Position numbers and translations under genes: made by a program. Under the pieces are notes generated by a model. It had not been told where the DNA came from, ran no database searches, and saw only the letters and a list, made by a program, of their open reading frames with translations. A stretch of 64,000 bases of DNA from Juglans regia (Eukaryota; Streptophyta; Magnoliopsida; Fagales; Juglandaceae), in NCBI RefSeq assembly GCF_001411555.2, contig NC_049901.1, forward strand, positions 44,024,802 to 44,088,801, written 5' to 3'. Positions 23,903 to 36,500 of the stretch are shown here, in pieces. Each line of letters begins with the position of its first letter. Position 1 is the first letter of the stretch.

Positions 23903-26035
23903 TCAAAGGAACTCAGCCAGGACCTTCTTCACCACATAATTGGAGACGATGCTATTGGTTTTCTGTGTTGGATGGAAGGCGTCCCAGAATACGTACTTGT
24001 TTGCATCTGTGCAGGTGAATAAATCATCTCGGTTGCACGAGTACCCCATCTCGAACATCCCCGTTGCACAGCAGGCCACTGAAGTGACCTCGAATCCTGT
24101 GATCAATACATAATTCATTTGAACGAATCATATATAGTTAATATTATTTAATTAAGAAGAAGGCCGCAAGATTATTTCAGTTCAACAGACAACAAGCTAT
24201 ATAGGAAATTAGCTATATTTACGAATATATTTCTTTAATATGTTTTGATGGTGATCATATATAAGTGGTCACTTCCATAAATATAAAAGAAGAAAGGGCT
24301 AAAGAATGAGTGAAGATTTATGCGTGTGATCGGAGCACCGTGTGTCACTTTTGACCTGCAAAAGAATTAGGCGAGAGAGAGAGAGAGAGAGAATCTTATT
24401 ACTTATACGTACCCGTACGTACATGAGCTGCCTGCAGGACAGATACCCAAGCACGTACGCACTAAATGCTGATCCAGCAGAGAGAAGCTAGAATTCAAAG
24501 GAATTCATTTATATCTACCGCCCCGACTAATAAATAGTGTCAGACTATACTTAAATGTTAATGCGAGATCTACGCAACAGTACGTACAGGAGGTGGTTGG
24601 GAGCCAGCTAGGGAAATTGAAGAGGAAAAAAAAAAAAAAAACTGGAAAAATGATGCACTTTGCAACTAATTATAATGATCAGAAGCTTATTACCGTAGGA
24701 AGAAGGTTTCTTTATGATATGCAACAATACGTAGTATGGATTCGAAAACACCAACTTGATCCCAGAAAGCTCCTTGTTCAGCTCAACTGTCAATTTCTTT
24801 AACTTTTCATTGAACTCCATTGAAACATTGTTGTACCTGTCGTTACAGCCATTTCCACCCATGATATTTGTGGCTCTCTCCAATGGCAAGCAGCCCATTG
24901 GAGGTAGCCCTCCTAAGGATATCTTCCGAGCTCCCAGACCGTAGAGTGCTTTGATGAAATTTGTGGCTATTCCAATCAGGTAGTCCTCGTAGCGTGTGAC
25001 GCTGAACTGGGATTGCCTGCCGCCTGGGAAGGAGTAGTAGTTCTCCAGGAAATCATTCGTTCCTAAGCTCATGACGTGCAAAGCCTCGCTTATTCTTTTG
25101 TCGGCTTCGGATTCACCAAGATAGCTTCTCAGCTTCTTCTGATAGTCCTTATAGTACTCTAATTCCTTCCAAAGTGGTATTACAGACTGCATGCAGACAA
25201 AATACAGAAAGAAGCAATTAAGCATTATTGGAAGACAATATTCTATTCTCTAATTATGCATAGATCACATCTACAGAAGAAACAAAAGCTAGCATAAAAA
25301 GAAACAGATAAAAAGACAAAAAGAGAGAATATTAATATTGCAGATCATTCATGTGTTGTCTTAAAAAGAAACAGATCGATGAGACAACTTTCAGGGCTAG
25401 CCGTAGAGAGCACAACACCATCACTGAGCCCCATCGATCTAGCTTTTCTGGAGAATAGAGTGCTACTATAATCACGCACATGCACGTACGGCAAATAAAC
25501 TACATCTATCTGGTTTTAGCCCCCCCTCCAAAAAAAAAAATAAAAACCTAACTTGACCACATGCATGCAAGAGAATGGACTTGACTTGATCTGCATTACA
25601 TATAATGAAATGATTAGCAAATAAACAGATCAACTTTGTTTTGGTTTGGGATCGACTTACCAGTACACTGGAAGTTGCGTTGTCATAGCCAGTCCCGGCA
25701 GAAGCAAATGTGACACCAGTAGCGAAGTCTGCTATGTTATATGAAGGATCCAAGTAGGCTGGTATTATTGGCTTGAGACCAAATGCCTCAGCGATAAAAT
25801 CAGTAGTGATTCGGCCATTGGAGAACCTTCCAGTTGCCTTCCCACCCTTAAAATCACGACCATAAGGCTCGAAATTGCTCCTGGCAATAGTTGGAATCTG
25901 GTTGTTGTTTCCAGCATCAACAGATGAGTCCCCAAACACGATGATTGCCGGAACTTTGGCACTAATTTCGTCAAACAGTACAAGGAATATGGTGAGCAGG
26001 AGGAGCAATATGGTAGTACTGTACATGTATTCCAT
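23903..26035 (-). CDS. GDSL esterase/lipase, three exons, 353 aa (tandem copy 1)
   Basis: Minus-strand exons 26035-25661, 25186-24694 and 24096-23903 join in frame (1062 nt with stop), with introns of 474 and 597 bp in phases 0 and 1. A signal peptide (about 1-26) precedes VPAIIVFGDSSVDAGNNN (nucleophile Ser37). Block II is FASAGTGYDN, block III is LGTND (Asn169), and block V is DAFHP (Asp328, His331), so the SGNH set is complete. LPPMGCLPLER and the Cys-rich VACCATG...CNRDDLFTC match the At2g04570/At2g42990/At4g26790 group of secreted GDSL hydrolases. The frame is open 15 codons further upstream, but only the ATG at 26035 puts the hydrophobic core at the N-terminus. It is the closest relative of the gene at 38980-42778. 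The substrate is unknown. Confidence 0.92.
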
Positions 26036-27200
26036 TATTTCCCGGCACTTCCCTTGTGTCTCACTTGTCCGAAACAGCAAGTTTGAACATTGGGTTCGGA
26101 CTTCGGATAGAGGACATGAGTACTGGTGAATAAATAAAGGATGATTTCGAAAATTATTAATGCGAGTTTGATTCTAACTCCATCAGGGTAGATAGGTAGT
26201 TGACAGCTTTGATTGCAGCAGCATAGTAGTTGATCATCAAGTGATCAAGATTTTTATTTTTTTTGTTTTTTTTGTTTGTTTCTGTAATCAAGTGATCAAG
26301 ATGGGAGCTACTACATACATGCGAAATTAATGCATGAATGTGCACACCGTGGTGAAATGTCACGTCAACATTTATATTATAAAAAAAAAAATTAATACCC
26401 AAAAAGCCAAAAAATCAAAGAGGTCTCTATTGGCTTTGTTTTTTCAGCAAATCTCCTCCAAAATCTCTCCCGCCCTTTCGTGAACTTCCGTCAGCTGCTA
26501 CCCATGTCGAACGAGATAAGATTAATGATCAAAGCTTCTTTTTTTTTTTTTTCCTGTTCATCCATACTTGGGTTTGTGATTGTGTGAGTTGAAAAATTTG
26601 TCAAACGAAAGGGTGAAATCTATGATGAAAAGAATGTGGGGGAATCTATATGCGTTGATTTCTTCCTATGAAGTTGTGAATCAAGTAAATATATACAGGA
26701 TCAGTAATGGATTAGTGCGGATCCAAGCTTTACTTATTCTTTATCAAATTCTATATAAATCTGACTCTCAAGAGTTGACCAAATAATTATTCACTCTATG
26801 GACCAACACAAGACTCACTTAAGGGCGTCGAACCAGAGAGAGGGCAGGGGGAGAAAACGGTTTCGTGGATGGAGAATATGAAAAAACAAAACGCACCGTT
26901 TTTACAATCGAAGAGGTATTTCTTCAGTTATCTTGGAGTAAAATGCACCATTTTCATTTAATCCAAACGGTGTGTTGTACTCCACGTAGGATACTGTCCA
27001 CGGGGCCTTCCCCTCTCACGCCTACGTTTAGACTTTTCCGATCAAGATATATACTTAATAGGGTGGTGTTAGTGCCTAGCGGGACGGCCGGCCAACATTT
27101 ACGCTAGTACAAATTTGTAGTTATTTTTTTTTTTAATTTTTTAAAGTATATTTTTAATATCTTTAACTGAAAAAATTAAAAAAATCTACAATTTTACTAA

Positions 27201-27391
27201 GGTGAGGTTTGGACAGTGAGTTGAAATGAAATGAGTTGAGATGAAAATTGAAAGTTGAATAAAATATTATTAGAATATTATTTTTTAATATTATTATTAT
27301 TTTGGGAGTTAAAAAAGTTAAATTATTTAATATATTTTGTGTGAAGATTTAAAAAATTTGTAATAATTAGATGAGATAAAATGAGTTAGAG
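27201..27391 (+). mobile_element. MITE family A copy
   Basis: Left end GGTTTGGACAGTGAGTTGAA, core AATATTATTTTTTAATATTATTATTATTTT, right part TAATAATTAGATGAGATAAAATGAG. Same layout as 49518-49720. Ends are approximate. Confidence 0.65.
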
Positions 27392-27796
27392 GCCTTCCTA
27401 TATCAAAACAACAAGGCCTAATAGTCACCTCCTTAATCACTAAATGAGAAAAGTAAATTAAAAAAATTAAAATATTTGAACGATAATTTTGAGCAGTAAC
27501 ATTGAGTGTGTCAAATAGCATTTTCCAACTAATTAATATGGGTAGTGGTATGATTTTATGCACAATATTAAATGTATCGAGAGTGACACTCTTATTTTAT
27601 CATAATTTTTTAATCTAAATTTTAATAACATTTTAATAATTAATAGATCGGCATATATGAATATATAATAAAATTATAAATATGGATAACATTTTTCATG
27701 TTAATTATAGGCTTGAGGTTGGCACGGAAGCGTTTTAACTGGTATTTATGAATTTTCTAGCTAGGTCAATAATCCAGTTAGCCTGCTTTTTTTTAA

Positions 27797-27965
27797 AGAG
27801 TAATGCTAGATATAAGTTTTAAATAGACAAGTCTCATATAAGTCTTTTGTAAAATAATGGGTCCTACTAATAAAGAATATTTTTTTTATATTTTTTTAAA
27901 GTAGGATCTATTTTTTTATAAGGACTTATATGAGACTTGTCTATTTAAAATTTGTACAAATCATT
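27797..27965. mobile_element. Foldback MITE (family D) with arms of about 50 bp
   Basis: The left arm 'aatagacaagtctcatataagtc' is mirrored by the right arm 'gacttatatgagacttgtctatt', and the similarity extends over roughly 50 bp on each side around a short AT loop. Non-coding. A related copy was split by the hAT element at 45.4-48.6 kb. Confidence 0.75.
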
Positions 27966-28141
27966 TCTTTTCTCCAAATATAAATACCGTGCAGACACTA
28001 AAAAATGGATAACCAAAAATTCTTTCAGAGTTATATATTCAACTGATCTAGTACTCATGTAGATTATGCAAAACAGTTCCAAATTAATTAATTATATATA
28101 TATATATATATATGTGAGAAACATTATATATATTGTGTTTC

Positions 28142-28182
<41 letters not shown>

Positions 28183-29659
28183 ATATATATATATATATAT
28201 TTAATTATATCTGTCGATCCCAAATTCACAATCGATCAACTTAAGATCATCATAAGAACAAGTACTAGTAGTACTAGGCGGTTTTAATTCCTTTGGTTCA
28301 ATATTATTCATGATGTAATTATATTTTTACAATATTATGGAAACTAGCTGACCATCCTAGCTAGATTAATTATGAGAAAATTTTATAAGCTGTCCATCCA
28401 TACGTCCTCAACCAAAAAAAAACCTTCTAATAGCAATCTTAGTGGATAAGCTAAAAACTAAATTCAATGAGAATTTAGCTATTGAACTATAAAATGTATC
28501 ACATTGGAATAATTATATTTCAAATATTTGGAATATAGCTACAGTAACTTCTAAAATTATTTTCAAATTTGAAAGACACTGTTTATTCATCAAATCTATT
28601 TTATATAATTTGTTTCTCTCTCCCGAGGTCTCCATTAATATCTTTCTAATTTCTATTTTTAATCCATAATTTAATTAGAATATAATTACTAATTAATACA
28701 TAATATTATGAATTGTAAAATATGATAAAATAAAATAATTTCATAATTAAAAAAATTAAAATATTTTTGAAATTGATATATTAATTTGAGTTAGTGATAT
28801 ATTAATTTAATAAGAATATAATTATTAATTAATATATAATAGGTAGAATAGTAAAATATGATAAAATAAAATAAATTAATAATCAAGAAAATTAAATATT
28901 TTTGAAATTATTAATTATTTATTATTATATAATAAATAAATATATAATCTAATGTAGAGATTTGATGTGAATAATTAAAATCAAATTTATTTTATATTAT
29001 TTTATTATTATATAATGAAAAAATAACTATTCCAATATAAATATTTATATGAATGGAATAGTTAAAAGTTAAATTTATTTTATAAAGCGGTTCTTATATA
29101 ATATCTTTTTGTTGCAACCGACCATGAAAGTGACAAGTTAATTAATTCTATGAAGGCATTGAAAGCTCCCAGCAGAATGGAGGTACTGGGTTTTGAGACT
29201 AATAAATACTACCAAGTGTTTATTTCCTAAGACAGATAGATCTGTATTTTGTACCGTACGTTGCATGCGATGATGTACTTCCCCGGCCACAATTAATGTT
29301 TTTACAAATTTAATTAGCTACGGCCTCTTATACGTGGAAGCTTTGATTTTTCTTTTTTTTTTTAAAATTAATAAATTAACTTTCACGTGGAAGCCTCAAT
29401 ATCATTCAATTCAATTAATAATTAAGTAGACTCATAATTTTCCTTTGCGAGACTGTAATGCCACCTTTTCTGATCTGGTGTACTACTGCAAGCATCAACA
29501 ATGAATTAGCTGTATTGATCATGATAATATCTATAAATTAACTAATTCCGTGAATTGACATTCTCTGAAATTTTAATATTGTAGCGTTTACATGCACGTG
29601 GCTGATACGTACCTACATCATCATATGGATCCCATATGAGATTTTTTTTATGGGTTTCA

Positions 29660-30350
29660 CATGGATGACATCAAGGGCACGGGGAGCTTATATACTCACA
29701 CAAACACAAACATACATATACATATATATATATATATACTATATATAATAAGTGCCAATAAGCATGCAGGTGTTCGTCCATCTCTTTTTTTCGATTTTAT
29801 CCTCTATTTTCAATTCATTTTCCTACTTTGTCCCTCATATCTGTTGGCTGTTGTTCAGTTTTCTTGTCTTCTTGCCAAGAGCTTTTTCTTCTCTTCTTCT
29901 CAAGCCTTTGATCCTTCAAATTTTTGAAATCTCCTTATTTCCTTCTAATCTCCTTCTTTCTTGTGATTCTTAATTATTATTTCTTTTTTGTTTTCCACCG
30001 TTTCACTGCTCATATCAGCTTCTGAATTTTGTTTTTTTGTTTTTGTCCCACCACCTTCACCACTTGCCGCTTGGTATTAGAGTGATTTTCATCTTCATTG
30101 GTTGCGGTCTATGTTTCTTGGTTCGGGGTGTCTCTTGTCTTCTTATTGAGAGCTTTTTTTTTTTTTTTTTTTTTCCTGTTTTTGGTTTCGTCTTTCTCCA
30201 ATTCCTATGATTCTAGTTTTTTTTGCCTTTTTTGTTGTCCATCGCTTTCACCGTTCTTATCAGATTTTGAATTTCTTTCCCCACCGCTTGCTGCTTGGTA
30301 TAAGAGTAATAATTCCCTCGATTTGTCTCCTTTTTACTCTCAGTAGCTCA
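29660..30350 (+). repeat. Pyrimidine-rich region with imperfect internal duplication
   Basis: This T/C-rich stretch leads into the superoxide dismutase fragment. Two units share wording in the same order: CTTGTCTTCTTgccaAGAGC (about 29864) with its counterpart near 30133, then TATCAGcTTcTGAATTT (30013) with 30258, then 'GCTTGGTATTAGAGTgAt' (30070) with 30293. The spacing is about 220-270 bp. It may be leader or promoter sequence duplicated with the captured gene. Confidence 0.55.
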
Positions 30351-30355
30351 CAGCT

Positions 30356-30596
30356 ATGCCACTTGCTGCCTCCATTCACAACTATTTCGCCTCCAACACT
30401 GAAGCCCAGTCGTGCCCAAATCTGTCCAGATCTACAACGAGAGCTACCAAGACACCCAAATCCGTCATGAGACCCACCACGCATGGAGGATATTCACCTA
30501 CTAGAGCCCTCGTTCGCCTCGAACACGCCCTCACCATGGCTGATTCTTCCACCATCGTCTGGCTTCAGAGCGCCATCAAATTTAACAGTGGAGGCT

Positions 30597-30632
<36 letters not shown>

Positions 30633-31402
30633 TACCAAGATATCATTATTGTTTTTCTCTTTATTTTGTTTCTTGTGTGAGCGATTGATTATTCAGTTTC
30701 ATTTGATGTCGTTTTGTGGGTCCCTGATCACATTTCTAAAACTGTTATGACAGGAATTAGGCAGTGAGCCGCCAAAGCCTTCCCTGGGCTCAGCCATTGA
30801 CACACAATATGGTTCTCTCGACGCATTGATTTAGAAAGTCAATGTAGAAGGTGCTGTTTTGCAAGGCTCTGGATAGGTTGTAAGTTTTCGAAAAACTTTT
30901 TTAGCTATTCTCTAAGTTACATCAAATTCTGAATGTATTGGATGGATCTCAGAAATCAATTAATGGGGAACTATATAATTAATTGAATTTTGGACAGTGC
31001 CTTGCTTTGGCTAAAGAGCGAAAGCAGCTCTCAATTGAAACCACTGCAGACCAAGTATGGTCATTAGAGCTATGCTGTTTAAGTCATTGTGTAAAGAATA
31101 TAGATGCATGTTATGTGCCTGAGTAGTTTGGTGCTACTTGCAGTTGAGACTTTAAGCACAGTTTTGCTACTGCGTGCACGTTTATGTTAAAATGGTAATT
31201 CAATGGTGAATATTGAAACACTTTAGGTGGTAAGAAAATCTAGATGAAAAAATGTGAAATATTTGTTAGTAAGCGTAGTGTATTCTCAGCTTTTCAATGA
31301 TTTCAGAGTGCATTAGATATTCTATTTTTTGTTCTTTAGATTTCATTAGTGACTGGAATTATGTTTGCTGACATAAAACTTGACAGGATCCACTTGTAAC
31401 TA
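30356..31402 (+). pseudogene. Mn-superoxide dismutase pseudogene fragment (exons with introns kept)
   Basis: Separate blocks match plant mitochondrial MnSOD in order. About 30530-30600 reads ADSSTIVWLQSAIKFNSGG, and just upstream a frameshifted H-H motif at about 30470 corresponds to the metal-ligand region. At 30754-30880 the sequence reads LGSEPPKPSLGSAIDTQYGS, then SLDAL*KV, then VEGAVLQGSG*. At 30999-31053 it reads LALAKERKQLSIETTADQ, and at 31387-31402 DPLVTR. The last three blocks start after AG and the second and third end before GT, so introns are retained. The two TAG stops stand where MnSOD has Gln and Trp. The exon with NHSIFWKNLAP and the C-terminal metal-binding exons (DVWEHAYYLQ region) are missing. 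It cannot encode an enzyme. It abuts TOPLESS exons at 31403. Confidence 0.85.
30601..30627 (+). repeat. (CT)n microsatellite
   Basis: A run of about 13 CT units right after the MnSOD block GGFI, at the start of its retained intron. Confidence 0.9.
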
Positions 31403-31735
31403 GAGGAGGTTGAGAAGTACCTTTCCGGGTTCACAAAAGTGGACGACAATCGGTACTCAATGAAAATCTTTTTAGAGATAAGGAAGCAAAAGTATCTTGA
31501 GGCATTGGATAAGTAAGCTTCCAAGTTTTAGGTTATTAATTATCTAAGTGTCGGTTTTATGAGAAGTGATTGTTTGTCTTTAGAGATTCTGTGGCATATA
31601 GCATGTGAATGAGATTGTTTAAATTTTGATAGGCATGATCGTTCCAAGGTTGTGGATATATTAGTAAAGGATTTGAAAGTTTTTGTCACATTTAATGAAG
31701 AGCTTTTCAAGGAAATCACTCAGCTCTTGAAATAA
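31403..31735 (+). pseudogene. TOPLESS co-repressor fragment (LisH-CTLH part), two exons
   Basis: Block 1 (31403-31512) reads EEVEKYLSGFTKVDDNRYSM, then KIFLEIRKQKYLEALD. After an intron with GT..AG ends (31513-31632) block 2 reads HDRSKVVDILVKDLKVFVTF, then NEELFKEITQLLK and a stop at 31735. This is the CTLH region near the N-terminus of TOPLESS/TPR transcriptional co-repressors, which contacts EAR motifs. Both blocks are open and very close to the functional family, so the copy looks recent. Everything upstream of EEVEK and downstream of ITQLL is absent. It joins MnSOD exon DPLVTR directly, in a different frame. Retained introns argue for DNA-level capture and not retroposition. Confidence 0.88.
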
Positions 31736-31739
31736 TATA

Positions 31740-32046
31740 TAATATATATAGTACATAATCTCGAGGGGTTTTTTAAGTACCGTTGATTTTTATTTATTTT
31801 TTACATACAGTACTTGCGCCTCATGTTTTTTCGGTTCTTAATTTGTGATATTTGATTTAACGTGGGAGACAACTTATGCATCAGAATCATACCCTTAATT
31901 AATTAAGGCGTATAAGACTTTTAGAGAAAAAAAAAATCCCAAAAGGCTTAAAAGAATCTAGTTCGCTTTCAAGGTCACAATTATTATTGAAATCGATAGA
32001 TCAGCCATTGGTTTCATGAACTGATGATTTTCTTTTAATATTACAC

Positions 32047-32079
<33 letters not shown>

Positions 32080-32550
32080 GCAATATTTAAGAACCAATAT
32101 TAGATCACTAATTTATTCAAATAATCACAAATATTATCAAACAGAATATTTAAGAAATTAAGTATATAGTAAAACCAATATTAATACAAAGCTTTTGGTT
32201 ATTACAAAGAAATTATTGCCGAAATGTTCCAATTAATAAGAAAGATATGATCACAATTAATTAATAAATTTAAGCCCTCACACATGACCTTTAATTAGGT
32301 ACATCATGATCTATATATATATAATTTCCCCACGTACGAACAGATCAGCTTGTTATATAATTAATTCGATCTACTGGAACTCCAGCATGTTGATGTAAAA
32401 TTCGTGTTTTCAATCCATTAGCGCGCGTGCATGATGCGCAGCATATGGGGCCGGACCTTATAACCAAGTCAAGCTCCCATAATCTCTAGCAAGATGTGAT
32501 CTGTGGCGGATGCAATTGATATATCTTGGTCGTCGATCGAGTGAATATTG
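31740..32550. other. Intergenic, AT-rich
   Basis: Holds a TA microsatellite (32052-32079) and the left flank of the copia element. No gene is recognised. Confidence 0.45.
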
Positions 32551-32559
32551 TTGAACATG

Positions 32560-32906
32560 TGATGAGAGTTCAAAAGGAGAAGAAAACATATGCGATTCTC
32601 ATTGATACATATTTCTTTGTACAGTAATAAATATATATACAGAGGTTTCAACAAAATCTTCTTCTAGAAATATTCCCGAGTACTTGTTGTTTGTTACAGA
32701 AAAACATGAACCATATGGTAGAGTTTGTTAATTACAAGAGTGTCGGCCACTTTACAAAACAATTCACAAGCCATACCCAGAGGGTAGGCACCATCCTAGT
32801 CTAGGTAATTCTAGAATGATCTTCTTGGGAGGCATCTGATATGGTGAGTTTGTTTGAGAAAGCTGAGGTGGTGAAGGTTTTTGCAGCAGCAGTAAACAGC
32901 TCAATA
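32560..32906 (-). repeat. 3' LTR of the copia element
   Basis: 347 bp, starting TGATGAGAGTTC on the plus strand and ending CTCAATA. It aligns along its whole length with 37891-38235 and shows scattered substitutions and small indels. Confidence 0.9.
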
Positions 32907-32907
32907 C

Positions 32908-33578
32908 GCTCCCGCCAGGGCCGGCTCTTCTATTAGGCGAGAGGCAATTGCCTAAGGCCCTCTAATGGAAGAAGGCCCCTAAAAAAAAATAAATATATAT
33001 ATATATATATATATGTACCCAATAAAAAACTTTAATTAACACAATGAGAATGAGAATAAAAACAAGATCAAATAGATATTATATCATTATTAGTTTTTAA
33101 AAGTATCACATATAATAATTATTTTACCTATTCTCATTCTAAGAATACACTTCTCTTTTGTCATTATTAGTTAATATATAATTAATGTGAAAATTTTAAA
33201 TAGCAAAATTTAATTTTCCAGTGTTTATAAAAAGTTTTTGTATAATCTTTTGAAGTGGCAAGGGTCCACTTTTTTTCAAATGTGTAAGTTGTTTATGGAA
33301 TTTTATTATGTGTCTAAGAGTCTAAAGTATTTGTAAAACTAGGTTTGATAAAATTCTCTCTAAATAAAAAGTTTTCTAATAAAGATTAAGTCAGTTATTA
33401 ATTGAAAATTTGGTATAAAATCTTAACCAATAATTTTACTTTACAAAACGATAGGAATTACTTTTAAATAAAAATATAATATAAAAATAAAAATATTTAA
33501 TTTTACTTAAGAAAAAAAGTCTCACTCAAAATTTTAGACTTAGGCCCCGGAACATATTGAGCCGGCCCTGGCCCTCAC
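32908..33578. mobile_element. Nested hAT-type MITE with CAGGGCCGGCTC ends
   Basis: The element (32916-33570) has perfect 12-bp inverted ends CAGGGCCGGCTC / GAGCCGGCCCTG, an inner 'taaggccc' motif near each end and an AT-rich centre. The flanking 8-mers GCTCCCGC and GCCCTCAC match at five positions, consistent with a decayed 8-bp target duplication. Such 'CAGGGCCGG...TAAGGCCC' repeats are common hAT derivatives in plants. It landed in the polypurine tract area just inside the copia 3' LTR. Confidence 0.75.
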
Positions 33579-33599
33579 AAGTCTAACGGTGTATCAACA

Positions 33600-36500
33600 A
33601 CCATGAAGCTTGTTCGCAGCAAGTGAAACCGAGATGAAACAATTAGTTTTGTTAAAATATCAGCTAATTGATCTTTGGAAGGAAGAAATACCACTTGAAA
33701 TGTTTTGGCCGCAACTCTATCATGCACAAAATGGAAATCTATTTCCATGTGTTTAGTTCTTGAATGGAGGACGAGATTAACGGAAAGATAAGTAGCACTA
33801 AGGTTGTCGCACCAAAGAATTGGTGGTTTTGGAAGGAAAATACAGAGTTATTTGAGGATGGACTGAACCCAAAATAATTATGCTGTGGCATTTGCAAGGG
33901 TCTTCTATTTCGCCTCAGTGCTTGATCGAGCAATTGTTTGTTGCATTCGAGAACTCTAGGATACTAGATTGGGACCAAGGAAAATACAAAAGCAACCAGT
34001 AGAACGGTAGTCATCCGGGCAACCAGCCTAATCAGCGTTAGAAAATGTTTGTAGCTGAAGAGAGGTGGATTTTTTTAAAAGAAGTCCAAAATTTAATGTG
34101 TGCTTGAGATACCGAAGTAAACTATTGACATCTTGCCAATGGGATGCTTTCGGATCATACATGAACTAAGAATTTTATTTACAGAAAAAACAAGGTTTGG
34201 GCGAGTTAATGATAAATATTGTAGGCTACCCACAATGCTTCTCTAAAGGGTGGGGTTAAAGAAAGAGGGAGAATCAGAGAGGGATAGACGAGAGGAGGCA
34301 TACATGGGAGATGTAACACCATTTGCAGACAACATGTTTGTGCGAGATAGAAGATCACGGATATATTTCCGTTGTGAGAGGTGAATGCCATCAGATAAGT
34401 AGGAAATTTCTAGGCCAAGAAAGTATGATAATTTTCCCAGGTCTTTTATTGGAAAAACAAAAGCAAGAAAATTAATGAGATGTTCAATTTGGGACGTGTG
34501 AGAGCTGGTAACAATAATTTCTTCCACATACACTATAATATAAACAAGCACCGATTTATAAGAGTAGACAAATAAGGAAGGATTGGACTTGGATGGACGA
34601 AAACCATATTCACAAAGTTTAGAATTGAGTTGTGCAAACCATGCACAGGGTGCTTGCTTGAGGCCATAAATGACCTTTTGCAAGAGATACACAGTGGGGA
34701 TGGTCAGGGTGAACAAAGTCAACGGGTTGGGACATATACACAGTTTCGGTTAAGTCACCATAGAGAAAAGCATTTTGGATGTCTAGTTATCTAAGAGACC
34801 AACCAAGGGAGACAACAAGAGAGATGACTAACCGAATGGTAGTGGGTTTAACAATTGGGCTTAAAGTCTCTGAGTAGTTGACGCCCTCCTATTGATGGAA
34901 ACCCTTAGCAACTAGTTGCGCCTTTCGGCGTTCAATGGTGCCATCGGTACAATACTTTATGTGGAAGACCCCCCTGCAACAACAACGTTAGATAAAGGGG
35001 GAGGGGGAAAAATGGTCCAGGTGTGGTTTTGGATGAGAGCTTGAAACTCAGTGTTCATTGCATTTCGCCATTTAGAGAAGCGAGAAGCCATAGTGAAACA
35101 ACTTGGTTCTTCAAGTATTTCAAGATATGAGGTTAGGACATGGCATGGTGGAGGATATGGGATGTGACCATCGAGAAAGTTTTTGGGACAAGAGGAATTT
35201 GTTTTATATTGGGTAACGATGAGCGATCGAGGGAGAGGAGGCTGAGTGTTGGTCGAGGCAGGCAGTTAGGATTAGGGGCTGTCGGTGTGGGGAAGCAGGG
35301 GCTGGTCGAAGGGATTGAGGTTGAAGAATGTTGAAAAGTCAAAGAAGATGGGTTTTGTATTAAGGGTGGGCCAACTGTTGTATGAGGGGAAGATGAGCTT
35401 GGTGATGAGGCTGGGCTGTTTATTGTGTGGGTAGGAGATGAGCCGAGGGAAGTAGGAGATAAAATGGGTAAAAGAGCATCTGAGGACTGGGAATTTGTGG
35501 AGGTTGATGGTAATTGTGACTTTGTATACGAAAATGAATTTTCGTTAAACAACACATCACGTGAAATGTATATTCAGTTCGAATGTAGATGAATGCACTT
35601 GTATCCTTTATGTGTAGGGCTATAACCAAGAAAGAGGCAGGATAAAGAACGGAAATGAATTTTATAGTTATTATAAGGCTGAAGATTGGGCCAACACTCA
35701 GATCTAAAAATTTTGAGAAATGAGTAATTGGGCTCTTTTTTGTAAAGAAGGAGATGAGGAGATTTATTTTTGAGAGATGGAGAGGGGAGAGAATTTATAA
35801 GGAAAGTCGCGGTTTGGAAAGCATCGGCCCAAAACTTATAAGGAAGAGAGGCAGTTGCAAGAAGGGCAATGCCCATTTCAACTATATGACGATGCTTACA
35901 TTCAACCACACTATTTTGTTAGTGTGTGTGAGGGCAAGAGAGGCGATGAGAGATTTCTTGAGAATTAAGGACACATGTGAGGGGTCTAAATTCCCCACTT
36001 CAATCACTTTGAACATTTTTTATTTTTGTGTTAAAAAGTCATTCAACATATTGTTGAAAAATGAGAAAAATGGAAGTAGCATCACCCTTTGAGGCTAAAG
36101 GATAGAACCAAGTATAACGGTTAAAATCATCAACAAAGGAGATATAATAACAAAAGCCATCTCTTGATATATAAGGGGATGGACCCATGCATCCACAAAA
36201 ATTAAATGCAAAGGTCTTAAGGACTGAGTACCACAAGATTTAAAAGATAGTTGCCTACACTTGGCAAGAGGACAAGTAGAATAATAAATATCATGTTGAG
36301 ACGAAATGAAAGGTAAACATTTGGTGCTTAAAATGCGAGAAACAAGTTGAAGGTTGGGATGGCCAAGCCGATTATGCCATTATTCAACAATAGTTTGTTC
36401 ACCAATGAAAGCAATTGGGGCAGATTTTAAGGAAGTTGGAGGAGGAAATAAGTAGAGGCCATCATGCGTTGGTCCCAGGAGAAGCAAATTTTCTGTTCGT

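Larger units (their letters stand above)
26040..29650. other. Intergenic with MITEs and AT microsatellites
   Basis: Contains the promoter region of the GDSL gene starting at 26035, a family A MITE (27201-27391), a foldback MITE (27797-27965), AT runs at 28094-28113 and 28137-28200, and AT-rich sequence from 28.5 to 29.1 kb with two loosely similar blocks (28725 and 28850, 'aaaatatgataaaataaaataa'). No gene is recognised; the frames at 26580 and 26865 look non-coding. Confidence 0.4.

Noticed and set aside
28066..28287. Open frame of 73 codons rich in Ile and Tyr
   Set aside because: It is a translation of TA microsatellites.
30356..30688. Possible functional superoxide dismutase exon frame
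   Set aside because: Downstream blocks carry stops, one exon and the C-terminal metal-ligand exons are absent, and a frameshift lies in the N-terminal part.
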